A stretch of DNA of 64,000 bases from Aestuariibaculum sp. M13 (GTDB taxonomy: Bacteria > Bacteroidota > Bacteroidia > Flavobacteriales > Flavobacteriaceae): positions 515,336 through 579,335 of the forward strand of contig NZ_JANIAC010000003.1 of assembly GCF_024723255.1 (NCBI RefSeq). Reading direction: 5' to 3'. The notes below the pieces were generated by a model. The model did not search any database. It was not told the origin of the DNA and was given only the letters and a program-made list of their open reading frames with translations. This document shows, one piece after another, positions 29,524 to 38,146 of the stretch. Every line of letters begins with the position of its first letter. Position 1 is the first letter of the stretch. A program made the position numbers and the translations under genes.

Positions 29524-31176
29524 ATGAAAAAAATCTGTCTTATCCTAACTGCTTTCATTAGTAGTATGCTTATACACGCACAACTCATTCCCGCCCCCGA
29601 GCAGATAACCTTCCAAAAAGGACAATTTGTTTTAGATCATACAGTAGGTAGTGCGGTTAGTGCTTCAAATGCGACCGAAATAGCTAAATTAGCTAATTAT
29701 CTTATTGATAAGATTGAAAAGGAAACTGGTGTGCTTATTGCCTCCCAAAAGCAAAATAATAAAAACATACTACTTGAAATCTTAAACGAGCCTAAAAAAA
29801 ACTTAGGAGACGAAGGTTACATACTAGACATTTCTTCTGAAGAAATACTAATTGCTGCCAATACTAAAAGCGGATTGTTTTATGGAGTACAGTCGTTATT
29901 GCAATTTGTGATAGCTCATAACAATCAAACTCCAATTAAGCTGCCAAATTTGAGCATTTCCGATAAGCCTAATGTGTCTTGGCGCGGTATGGTTTTAGAT
30001 GTCAGTCGTCATTTTTATACCGTAGAAACGATAAAAGAAATTTTAGATCTTATGGCTTTTTACAAGTTAAATGTGTTCCACTGGCATTTGGCCGATAATG
30101 AGGGGTGGCGTTTAGAAATAATAAAATACCCTAAATTAACTTCGGTAGGCGCATGGCGCACCGAAATACCTGGCAGTATCTTTTATAAAAAAGATTCTAC
30201 TTATACTAAAAAATTAGACGGAGTACCTTATAAATATGGTGGTTATTATACACAACGACAAGTAAAGGATATTGTAAAATATGCGCAGGAAAGAAATATA
30301 ACTATTGTACCAGAGATTGATATTCCTGGGCATTCTGGAGCGGCTTTAACGGCTTATCCTGAATTTTCATGTGAAAAGCATCAGCAGCATTCCCCAAACT
30401 CAACATTGTGGAATGGTGTTGTTAATCCAGAAAATGTTAATTTAAACTACTGTGCAGGACAAGAATCTACCTTTCAATTTTTAGAAGATGTTTTCATTGA
30501 AGTTATGGCGCTGTTTCCTTCTAAATATATACATATTGGAGGAGATGAAGTTGATAAATCATACTGGAAAAAATGTGCTACCTGCCAAAAAAGAATGAAA
30601 GCCGAAGGTTTAAAAGATGAAGAAGAGCTGCAAAGTTACTTTATAAAACGCGTTGGTAAATTTTTAGAGCAACACGGCAGAAAATTCATAGGCTGGGATG
30701 AAATTCTCGAGGGCGGTCTAGCAGAGAACGCTACCGTAATGTCGTGGCGTGGTGAAAAAGGTGGTATAGAAGCCGCTAAAATGAAACGGGATGTGATTAT
30801 GGCACCCAGCGATCCATTGTATTTTAACCGATACCAAGATAACCCTGATAATGAGCCTTTTGCAGCAGCCTTTTCTATAAATACCTTAGAAAAAGTGTAT
30901 CAATACAGTTTAATACCTAGTGAGCTTTCGCAAGAAGAAGCGCAGTTTATAATAGGTGGGCAGTTTGCTGTTTGGACCGAGTTTATATCGTCTGTCGAAC
31001 ACCTTGAGTACATTTTGCTGCCACGTATGCCCGCATTTGCAGAAAATATGTGGTCTACATCAAAAAATAAAAACTTTGACAGTTTTATTCAGCGTTTAAA
31101 TGATGTACACTACGATTATTGGAAAGTTTATGGAAAGCGCTTTCATCCAAAGTTTTATAAAAAATCTATTTATTAA
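29524..31176 (+). CDS. GH20 beta-N-acetylhexosaminidase
   Basis: 550 residues, signal peptide to about residue 20 (LIHAQ). An N-terminal GH20b domain (about 21-145) precedes the TIM barrel, with WRGMVLDVSRHFY and HWHLADNEGWR typical of the family. The catalytic pair is Asp341-Glu342 in HIGGDEV: the Asp orients the substrate acetamide, which acts as nucleophile, and the Glu is acid/base. It should remove terminal beta-GlcNAc or beta-GalNAc in the periplasm. It lies 95 bases after GH16 and 21 bases before GH2, consistent with an operon that degrades Gal/HexNAc chains. Confidence 0.94.
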   Translation: MKKICLILTAFISSMLIHAQLIPAPEQITFQKGQFVLDHTVGSAVSASNATEIAKLANYLIDKIEKETGVLIASQKQNNKNILLEILNEPKKNLGDEGYILDISSEEILIAANTKSGLFYGVQSLLQFVIAHNNQTPIKLPNLSISDKPNVSWRGMVLDVSRHFYTVETIKEILDLMAFYKLNVFHWHLADNEGWRLEIIKYPKLTSVGAWRTEIPGSIFYKKDSTYTKKLDGVPYKYGGYYTQRQVKDIVKYAQERNITIVPEIDIPGHSGAALTAYPEFSCEKHQQHSPNSTLWNGVVNPENVNLNYCAGQESTFQFLEDVFIEVMALFPSKYIHIGGDEVDKSYWKKCATCQKRMKAEGLKDEEELQSYFIKRVGKFLEQHGRKFIGWDEILEGGLAENATVMSWRGEKGGIEAAKMKRDVIMAPSDPLYFNRYQDNPDNEPFAAAFSINTLEKVYQYSLIPSELSQEEAQFIIGGQFAVWTEFISSVEHLEYILLPRMPAFAENMWSTSKNKNFDSFIQRLNDVHYDYWKVYGKRFHPKFYKKSIY

Positions 31177-31197
31177 TATATTAAGCACAGCAGAATT

Positions 31198-33876
31198 ATG
31201 ATGAGAAAAAACATGATTACCGGGTATCTGTTATTTATTTTACTAGCTATCTTTGCTACTTTTTTAGCAACAGCCCAGCATCAGCCCGAGTTTTCTAAAG
31301 CAGGATTTTTTCCTGTAGAAAATACGGGAAGAGCCGTATCTTCAATGAATGTGGCGTGGCGCTTTCATAAAGGTGTGTTACAGGATGCAGAAGCGGTTAA
31401 TTTTAACGATAGTAACTGGCCTGTAGTTAATTTGCCAGATGGTATCGAGTACTTGCCCGAGGAGGCGAGTGGAGGTGCTAATTACCAGGGTGAAGTATGG
31501 TACCGCAAACATTTTACACCCAATCAAGATTTAAAAGGTAAAAAACTGTTTTTGCATTTCGAGGCCATCATGGGAAAATCGAAAGTGTACGTTAACGGTA
31601 AATTGTTAAAAGAACATTTTGGAGGGTATTTACCTGTAATTGTAGATGTTACCGATCATTTAAATTGGAGTTCCAGTAACGTTATTGCGGTTTGGGCCGA
31701 TAATAGTAATGACCCGTCCTACCCGCCAGGCAAAGACCAGGAGGTACTGGATTTTAGCTATTTTGGTGGTATTTACCGCGATTGTTGGTTAGTGTCTCAC
31801 AATTCGGTTTTTATAACTAATCCCAATTACGAAGATGAAATTGCCAGTGGAGGGTTGTTTATAACCTTTAATGAGATTTCTCAAAAATCGGCAACTATTC
31901 AGGCTAAGCTTCACCTAAGAAATGAAACCCATAAAAATTTCAATGGAAAAATTCGTTACGAGTGGTTTAATAAAGCAGGGCAGCGGGTTTTAAAATCGGA
32001 AGTTAGCGTCGAATTAAAAAAGCAAACAGCACAGATATTTTCTAAAATTGATAAGCTTAAAAAACCAGAGCTGTGGTCGCCCGAGAGTCCCTATTTATAT
32101 CAATTACATATTTCTGTTTTAAATGCAAAGGGACAAGTGGTTGATGGCTACCGAAAGCGAGTTGGTATAAGAAGTGTAGAGTTTAAGGCCGAAAAGGGAT
32201 TTTGGCTAAATGGAAAACCTTACGGAAAACCTTTAATGGGTGCTAACCGCCATCAAGATTTTGCTGTTGTTGGTAATGCTGTGCCCAATAGTATACACTG
32301 GCGAGATGCTAAAAAGTTGAGGGATGTAGGTTTAAAGCTTATTAGAAATGCACACTATCCGCAAGACCCTGCTTTTATGGATGCTTGCGACGAATTAGGG
32401 TTGTTTGTTATTGTAAATACACCAGGTTGGCAGTTCTGGAATAACGAGCCTAGTTTCGAGCAGCTAGTGTATAGCGATATTAGAAATATGGTGCGCAGGG
32501 ACCGTAACAGACCTAGCATTTGGTTATGGGAGCCTATATTGAATGAAACCTGGTATCCAGATGCTTTTGCTTTAAATACCAAACACATTGTAGAGGCCGA
32601 AATGAATGGTGGCTTATCTTATACTGCGAGTGATTTACAAGCTAAGGGTAGCCAACATTTTCCAGTACAGTTTACCTATCCGTTAGATTCTATGGAGCTG
32701 AACAAAAATTATTATACGAGAGAATGGGGCGATAATGTTGATGATTGGAATTCGCACAATTCGCCAAGCCGTGTGCATCGGGGGTGGGGTGAACAGTCCA
32801 TGTTGGTACAGGCAATGCACTACTCAAAACCATCTTATTCTTATATTTGTTACAATTCATTGTATCAAACCTCACCACAGCATATGGGTGGTGCTTTATG
32901 GCACTCCTTCGATCATCAACGCGGTTACCATCCCGACCCATTTTATGGCGGCATAATGGATGCCTATCGCCAGCCTAAATATTCGTATTTTATGTTTAAG
33001 GCCCAACGAGATTCCCAAGAGTCTAATATTATTGCCGAAACGGGACCGATGGTTTATATTGCCAATGAAATGACTCCATTTAGTTCGAATGACGTGACTG
33101 TGTTTTCGAATTGTGATGAAGTGAAATTAACCGTTTTTAAAGATGGTGAAACGCATACCTATAAAAAGGGAAAATCAGAAAATGGCATGCCAGCACCACC
33201 AATTGTTTTTAAAGATGTTTATCATTTTATGGATATTAAGGCGATGCACCGAAAGAAAAAACAAAACGAGGTATTTTTATTAGCCGAAGGTTTTGTAAAC
33301 GGAAAAGTAGTAGTTACCGATACGGTTAGACCAGCTTTAAGACCCGAACAAATTGTATTATGGGTAGATGATGAAGGTGTAGATTTAAAAGCTAATGGTT
33401 CGGATTTTGTGACCGTAATTGCTGCAGTAGCTGACAAACAGGGTAATATAAAGCATCTAAATAATAGCATGATTAGTTTTGAAGTTTTGGGAGAAGGCCA
33501 GTTACTAGGAAACGAACCTTTTATTGCTAACCCAAGACAGGTAAGTTGGGGTACAACACCAGTTTTAATAAAAAGTACTACTAAACCAGGTGTAATTAAG
33601 GTGAAAGCATCTATGTTTTTTGAAGGCGCTTTAAGGCCTATAACAGGAGAAATTACGCTTAATAGTGTGCCTACAAATGAGGATTTAATTTTTGATGAGA
33701 AAGAATTAAATGCTCAAATCAAAATTGAAGCTGGAGGAGCAACAGGAATTAATGATACCGCAAATAAGGCTTTAAAAGAAGAGCTTAAAAAGGTGAAGAA
33801 AGAACTTAACGATTTAAGGCTTAAAACCGTTGAAAAGCAACAAGCCGATTTTGGCGAAAAAATAGACGATAACTAA
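31198..33876 (+). CDS. GH2 family beta-galactosidase-like enzyme with C-terminal coiled coil
   Basis: 892 residues with a signal peptide (ATAQ near residue 27). GH2 sugar-binding domain (about 45-205), Ig-like domain (210-330), TIM barrel (335-600), then further Ig-like domains. Glu450 in PILNETWY is the expected acid/base and Glu509 in YTREWGDN the nucleophile. The last about 40 residues (EELKKVKKELNDLRLKTVEK) are a predicted coiled coil, unusual in GH2 and possibly used for oligomerisation. The branch is shorter than LacZ and lacks the small-chain domain. GH2 also holds mannosidases and glucuronidases, so beta-galactosidase is the likely but not certain activity. It ends the plus-strand block at a strong terminator. 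Confidence 0.85.
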   Translation: MMRKNMITGYLLFILLAIFATFLATAQHQPEFSKAGFFPVENTGRAVSSMNVAWRFHKGVLQDAEAVNFNDSNWPVVNLPDGIEYLPEEASGGANYQGEVWYRKHFTPNQDLKGKKLFLHFEAIMGKSKVYVNGKLLKEHFGGYLPVIVDVTDHLNWSSSNVIAVWADNSNDPSYPPGKDQEVLDFSYFGGIYRDCWLVSHNSVFITNPNYEDEIASGGLFITFNEISQKSATIQAKLHLRNETHKNFNGKIRYEWFNKAGQRVLKSEVSVELKKQTAQIFSKIDKLKKPELWSPESPYLYQLHISVLNAKGQVVDGYRKRVGIRSVEFKAEKGFWLNGKPYGKPLMGANRHQDFAVVGNAVPNSIHWRDAKKLRDVGLKLIRNAHYPQDPAFMDACDELGLFVIVNTPGWQFWNNEPSFEQLVYSDIRNMVRRDRNRPSIWLWEPILNETWYPDAFALNTKHIVEAEMNGGLSYTASDLQAKGSQHFPVQFTYPLDSMELNKNYYTREWGDNVDDWNSHNSPSRVHRGWGEQSMLVQAMHYSKPSYSYICYNSLYQTSPQHMGGALWHSFDHQRGYHPDPFYGGIMDAYRQPKYSYFMFKAQRDSQESNIIAETGPMVYIANEMTPFSSNDVTVFSNCDEVKLTVFKDGETHTYKKGKSENGMPAPPIVFKDVYHFMDIKAMHRKKKQNEVFLLAEGFVNGKVVVTDTVRPALRPEQIVLWVDDEGVDLKANGSDFVTVIAAVADKQGNIKHLNNSMISFEVLGEGQLLGNEPFIANPRQVSWGTTPVLIKSTTKPGVIKVKASMFFEGALRPITGEITLNSVPTNEDLIFDEKELNAQIKIEAGGATGINDTANKALKEELKKVKKELNDLRLKTVEKQQADFGEKIDDN

Positions 33877-33909
33877 AGAGTTTTGTCTTATTTGGTTTTA
33901 AATAAAAAA

Positions 33910-33942
33910 GGGGTACCGTTTTAAAACGGTACCCCTTTTTTT
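33910..33942. terminator. Perfect palindromic bidirectional terminator between convergent blocks
   Basis: GGGGTACCGTTTT (33910-33922) is followed directly by its exact complement AAAACGGTACCCC (33923-33935). A T run follows on the plus strand and an A run precedes it, so it can end transcription from both sides. It lies between the convergent GH2 and GH84 genes. Confidence 0.9.
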
Positions 33943-33950
33943 AAGTTTAT

Positions 33951-34138
33951 TGGTTTAAAATAGGGTCTAAAACCCTGCTTCATTGCAGCACTTTAGTAAT
34001 TTGAAAATTTTATCAGGATATTTTAAATATTAGGGTAGAGTTTAAAAATTCTGATTTAGACTTATTCTAATTTTTAGAATAGATAATAAATAGAGGGACT
34101 TTAGTCCCTCGTGTTACAAACCTATGGATAGTGGTTTA
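33951..34138 (+). repeat. Internally deleted IS200/IS605-type palindromic element (copy B)
   Basis: About 188 bases. The left end follows TTTAT and reads TGGTTTAAAATAGGG, then CTAAAACCCTGC and a CTGC/GCAG hairpin. The right end has the perfect palindrome GAGGGACTTTAGTCCCTC and the tail ACAAACCTATGG with AGTGGTTTA. These ends match the decayed tnpA-bearing element at 60745-61302, but no tnpA remains. It lies 9 bases after the bidirectional terminator, in non-coding space between convergent genes. Confidence 0.75.
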
Positions 34139-34174
34139 GTTTTTAGTAAATTTTTTTAACTGTACAAATTTATT

Positions 34175-36421
34175 TTACTTAATGTTAATAGACAATTGCT
34201 TCAGTTTTGTTTCTAAAGTTTCCGTACTTGTATTGATAAGTCTAATATATTTTGCAGTTTGGTTAACCGACACTTTTACAAGGTCTTTATTGTCTAGTGG
34301 ATGGGGTATGGTAGCCCATTCTTCTCCGTTGTTGGATATTTCCAGTTTTAAATTAGTATAAATCGTATCAGGCGTAAGCTTATAATGCATTTGGGTGATG
34401 CGTGTAGCTTCCTGTAACTCAAAACCTAAATAGGCTCCAGGCTCTAAACGAATAATTTCTAAAGGCGGATTTAAAACCAAAGTACGGTCGCGAAGGTTAA
34501 CTTGTTGGTTTTCCAATTGGGCAATATTTGTAAATAGTGTATGCGGATTGTAATCTGCTTCAAGTTCTAATTGTTTTCCAAAGGCTTTATTGTAGTTTTG
34601 GGTTAACAGTTTAAAACTATTGTTTATTAGCGGAGTAACTATCAACGAAGCGGTTTTAATACCAGGTTGGTAAGGATTCTGGTTTTCACTGCGGTCTAAG
34701 GCATACATTTCAGTTTTTAGCGCTTTAACGGCTTGGTAGCTGCGTTCAAAAGCATTGGTGTTTTGGGTTTGTAATGCTTTGTACATATTCAGTGTTGCAA
34801 GTCCCGACTGTCCCAAAAGTTGGAATTGTTTTATCCATGGACGAATTTCATCTAAAAGCACAGGATTGTCTGAACTGTTAAGTAATATGTATGATGCTTC
34901 AACCATGGCTTGAAACTCGTTGTGTACGGTTTCAAAGTTTTTAATGTTTTGACCAGCTTCAAGGTCTTTTAAAAAGGCTTCTGCTATTGGAGTAAAACTT
35001 ACCGATTCGTCGCGTCTATAACGGTGTCCATTTGGACCTAAATCGCTGTTGTGGCGTGCAAATATTTCCAAGGCTTTGTAGCTTTCGGGCATAACAACCT
35101 GCATCGCTTCCAACCATTTTTTTTCGGCTTGGTATTTAGACATGTTCCAGGTGTAATCGGCAACCCCGTAAATAGCAATTTTTGAGGCTTCGGCATGTTC
35201 CATGGGGTTAGAAACAAATCCCGATAAATTTTGAGTTACATCGGTTCCATTACCGTAAGTAGGACCCAAAAGCATGTGGTTTCTCACATAGTCAGATACT
35301 GGAAAATTCCACCAAATAAAAGCCTTACGCTGTATTTTGGCGTTAATCCATTCCATAGTTTCCTTATCAATATCGGCAACAACACGATTGCCTGTCCACA
35401 TCACACGTATGGACGGGTCGAGGGCTTCTCCAAGTGTTTCTAGATACTTTCCTTTGGGGTTGGACCAACTTTTATTGTACTCTGTAGGACACATGATAAG
35501 TGGTTTAACATCTTTTTTTGTTTCAACAAACTCGGTATTTAAATAATTTAGAAGATCGGCTTGTTGTTTGGGGTTAGTGCCTTCACCCGAAATATCATCA
35601 AAAAATACAGCATAAGTCCGCACCCCTAATTTATACATCAATTCGAATTTATGGAGTAGGGCAACTCTATCAGTATCATTCCACTTAATGTCTTTCCCCG
35701 GATGGATAGCCCAAACGAAATCGACATGGTTAAGCGCAGCGCGTTCTATTAGTTTTTTTAATTGATTAGCTTCGGTTTCGGGATAGGGTTTGCGCCAATT
35801 GGGAGAGCTATGATATGGGTCGTCTTTAGGTCCATAAATATATGTGTTTAGCTTGTTTTGGCCATAAAAATCGATTTGACGTATACGGTGGTTAAAGCTC
35901 CACGGTGTCCCATAAAAACCTTCAACAGTTCCTCTTGCAGTGATATCTGGATAGTCGGTAATGTAGCCCAGAGGTGTTTTTGGGTTTTTTAAAACAGCAA
36001 TTAAAGTCCTAACGCCATAGTAAGTACCCCGGGTATCGCGACCAATAACCGATATGTGTTTTTTAGATAAATCGATATGATAGCTCTCAGGCTTGTTTGG
36101 AACTTGATTTTTCAGTTTTCTTGAAAACTTGTCATCTATAGTTCCTATATGAATTGAGAAGCCCTTACTTGATGTATTGTCTTCGTTGAAAAAGGAAGCC
36201 AACAAATGCTCGGTAGATTTGTCGGCGTTTTTCTGAACGACATTAAATTGGATTGGTGTGGCTATATATTCGTTAAATACTAGTTCTTGTGGATTGGGAT
36301 TCAGATTTAAATCCTGTGCAGCACTGAAATTAACCATGAAAAGTAACAATGCCAAAATAAAGATTGGTGTTGTCTTTAGAGGCCTTAATTTAAGGGTATT
36401 TAAGGATGATAATAATATCAT
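34175..36421 (-). CDS. GH84 beta-N-acetylglucosaminidase (NagJ/O-GlcNAcase type)
   Basis: 748 residues with an N-terminal export signal (cleavage after FSAAQ, about residue 36). An N-terminal GH20b-like domain (40-150) is followed by the GH84 barrel (about 155-440) starting with RGTVEGFYGTPWS. The catalytic pair is Asp275-Asp276 in VFFDDISGEG, matching the twin aspartates that drive substrate-assisted catalysis. A helical spacer and a discoidin-like domain (about 610-748) follow. The family cleaves beta-linked GlcNAc, including from glycoproteins and hyaluronan-derived chains. It is last in a four-gene minus-strand operon, 31 bases after a GH20 gene. Confidence 0.92.
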   Translation of the reverse strand: MILLSSLNTLKLRPLKTTPIFILALLLFMVNFSAAQDLNLNPNPQELVFNEYIATPIQFNVVQKNADKSTEHLLASFFNEDNTSSKGFSIHIGTIDDKFSRKLKNQVPNKPESYHIDLSKKHISVIGRDTRGTYYGVRTLIAVLKNPKTPLGYITDYPDITARGTVEGFYGTPWSFNHRIRQIDFYGQNKLNTYIYGPKDDPYHSSPNWRKPYPETEANQLKKLIERAALNHVDFVWAIHPGKDIKWNDTDRVALLHKFELMYKLGVRTYAVFFDDISGEGTNPKQQADLLNYLNTEFVETKKDVKPLIMCPTEYNKSWSNPKGKYLETLGEALDPSIRVMWTGNRVVADIDKETMEWINAKIQRKAFIWWNFPVSDYVRNHMLLGPTYGNGTDVTQNLSGFVSNPMEHAEASKIAIYGVADYTWNMSKYQAEKKWLEAMQVVMPESYKALEIFARHNSDLGPNGHRYRRDESVSFTPIAEAFLKDLEAGQNIKNFETVHNEFQAMVEASYILLNSSDNPVLLDEIRPWIKQFQLLGQSGLATLNMYKALQTQNTNAFERSYQAVKALKTEMYALDRSENQNPYQPGIKTASLIVTPLINNSFKLLTQNYNKAFGKQLELEADYNPHTLFTNIAQLENQQVNLRDRTLVLNPPLEIIRLEPGAYLGFELQEATRITQMHYKLTPDTIYTNLKLEISNNGEEWATIPHPLDNKDLVKVSVNQTAKYIRLINTSTETLETKLKQLSINIK

Positions 36422-36452
36422 TATTTTACTTTTTAAATATTTTAAGAGGATT

Positions 36453-38069
36453 TTATTCGTAGTCTTTGAAGTAATTAATACCTAAGTCATCCCAATATTT
36501 TTGCAATTTTTTAAGGGCTGTTAAAAAGCTACTGTAATCTTTGTTTTCAGATGTAGTCCACCCAACTTCGGCGTAAGCTGCAATTCTTGGGAATGTTTGG
36601 CGCTCTACATCGGGGTTGGTTGGCGTCCATTCGCTCCACATTTGGCAGCCAAGACCGTAAATATTTTTATGGTATTGGGGATCTAAACCATCTGGAATAG
36701 GATTAAAACTATATGCTTTTTTCAAGGGTATATTTTTGTAGTTATAATCTAAATACGTGCTGCTGTGCAGAGAGTTAACAATACCATAGCCTTTTTGAGC
36801 TGCATCGGTTAATAAATCGATGTCACCTTTCCAGAAATGAACAATAACATTTTTAGCGAGTTCGGTTTCGGCTTCTTTATCGTTTTTCTTTTCGCCAAAA
36901 TCCTTATGGATATTTTTACCCATAATTTCGTTCCAACCCATCATGCGACGTCCTTTAGATTCAATAAATTTTGATATCTTATTGGTGAAATCTACTTGTA
37001 AATCGGCTGGGGTTTTAATGTTGTGTGCTTTCATGTATTTTTGAACCGATTCTGATTTTTCCCAAACCTCATAGCCAACTTCGTCGCCACCAATGTGTAT
37101 AACTTCCGAAGGGAAAAGCTCGAATAATTCTTTTAAAACATCTTTTATAAAGGTAATAACCTCTGGTTTAGTGACATCGTAGTTGTCGTATAAACGCCCA
37201 AATTTAACAGGAACGTCAATATCTACACCTGCAGTGCCCAACCAGGTGTAAGCAGCAATAGCAGCGCTGGAATGCCCAGGCATTTCAAATTCGGGAACAA
37301 TATTTATGTGTCTCTCGGTAGCATAAGCAACGATGTCTTTAATTTGTTCTTGAGTATAAAAACCGCCATGGGGTTCGCCCGATGTTTTTCCGCTTTTCCA
37401 AGTACCTATTTCGCTGTCTTTTCTAAAGGCTCCCACTTCGGTTAATAGAGGGTATTTTTTTATTTCAACACGCCATCCAGCGTCATCTATTAAGTGCCAG
37501 TGGAGGGTGTTCATTTTCAATAAAGCCATTTGGTCTAGCATTTGTTTTACAAACGCTTCACCGTGAAAATATCTAGATTCGTCTAGCATGTAGGCGCGCC
37601 ACTTAAAGCGAGGCTGATCTGTAATGCTAACCGTTGGCACCAGATATTTTGAGGCTTTTATAACTTGTGTTGGAAAAAGCTGCTTTAAAGATTGTACAGC
37701 GTAAAAATATCCAGAAGCATCGTTGGCATATACGGTAATACGTTTTGGACTTACTTCAAGTTGATAGGCTTCGTTACCTAAGTTTTCTTTTTGTTGAAAA
37801 ACAATTTGTGCCTTTTTTTTAGTAGTTAATTTTAGGTTTAATCCTAAGGTGTTTTGGGCAAAATTTTGAAGGTGCTGAGCTGCTTTTTTCTGACTTTCGG
37901 TTTGGGCTTTAATAGTAAACCCATCTTTAATGGTAAATTGCTTATTACCAAGGACTACAGATTCAGGTTTTGGGATGATATTAACATCTGAAACCTTCGA
38001 ATGGTTAAGGGTTTGAGCGTGTAATGTTATTGAGATTAGGCCAATAACAGCATAAAGGATAAGTTTCAT
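36453..38069 (-). CDS. GH20 beta-N-acetylhexosaminidase
   Basis: 538 residues, signal peptide ending at residue 19 (LHAQ). The GH20b domain (about 30-155) precedes the barrel with WRAYMLDESRYFHG and HWHLIDDAGWR. The catalytic pair is Asp329-Glu330 in IHIGGDEVGYEVW. A distinct inserted loop (EKKNDKEAETELAK) separates it from the other two GH20 proteins here, so the three probably have different linkage preferences. It is 31 bases before the GH84 gene and 77 bases after the GH123-like gene on the same strand, so it shares their transcript. Confidence 0.93.
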   Translation of the reverse strand: MKLILYAVIGLISITLHAQTLNHSKVSDVNIIPKPESVVLGNKQFTIKDGFTIKAQTESQKKAAQHLQNFAQNTLGLNLKLTTKKKAQIVFQQKENLGNEAYQLEVSPKRITVYANDASGYFYAVQSLKQLFPTQVIKASKYLVPTVSITDQPRFKWRAYMLDESRYFHGEAFVKQMLDQMALLKMNTLHWHLIDDAGWRVEIKKYPLLTEVGAFRKDSEIGTWKSGKTSGEPHGGFYTQEQIKDIVAYATERHINIVPEFEMPGHSSAAIAAYTWLGTAGVDIDVPVKFGRLYDNYDVTKPEVITFIKDVLKELFELFPSEVIHIGGDEVGYEVWEKSESVQKYMKAHNIKTPADLQVDFTNKISKFIESKGRRMMGWNEIMGKNIHKDFGEKKNDKEAETELAKNVIVHFWKGDIDLLTDAAQKGYGIVNSLHSSTYLDYNYKNIPLKKAYSFNPIPDGLDPQYHKNIYGLGCQMWSEWTPTNPDVERQTFPRIAAYAEVGWTTSENKDYSSFLTALKKLQKYWDDLGINYFKDYE

Positions 38070-38146
38070 TTTAAAAGTAATTTAAATAGTTTTTATAGAT
38101 TTAGTTAATAATTGTTTTTTTGCGCTCTGTAATGAGCGATAAGTAT

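Noticed and set aside
35231..35546. Overlapping plus-strand frames of 69-75 codons inside the GH84 gene
   Set aside because: They lie antisense to a conserved catalytic domain, have no start context or homology and are shadow frames. The same holds for other short antisense frames in coding regions.
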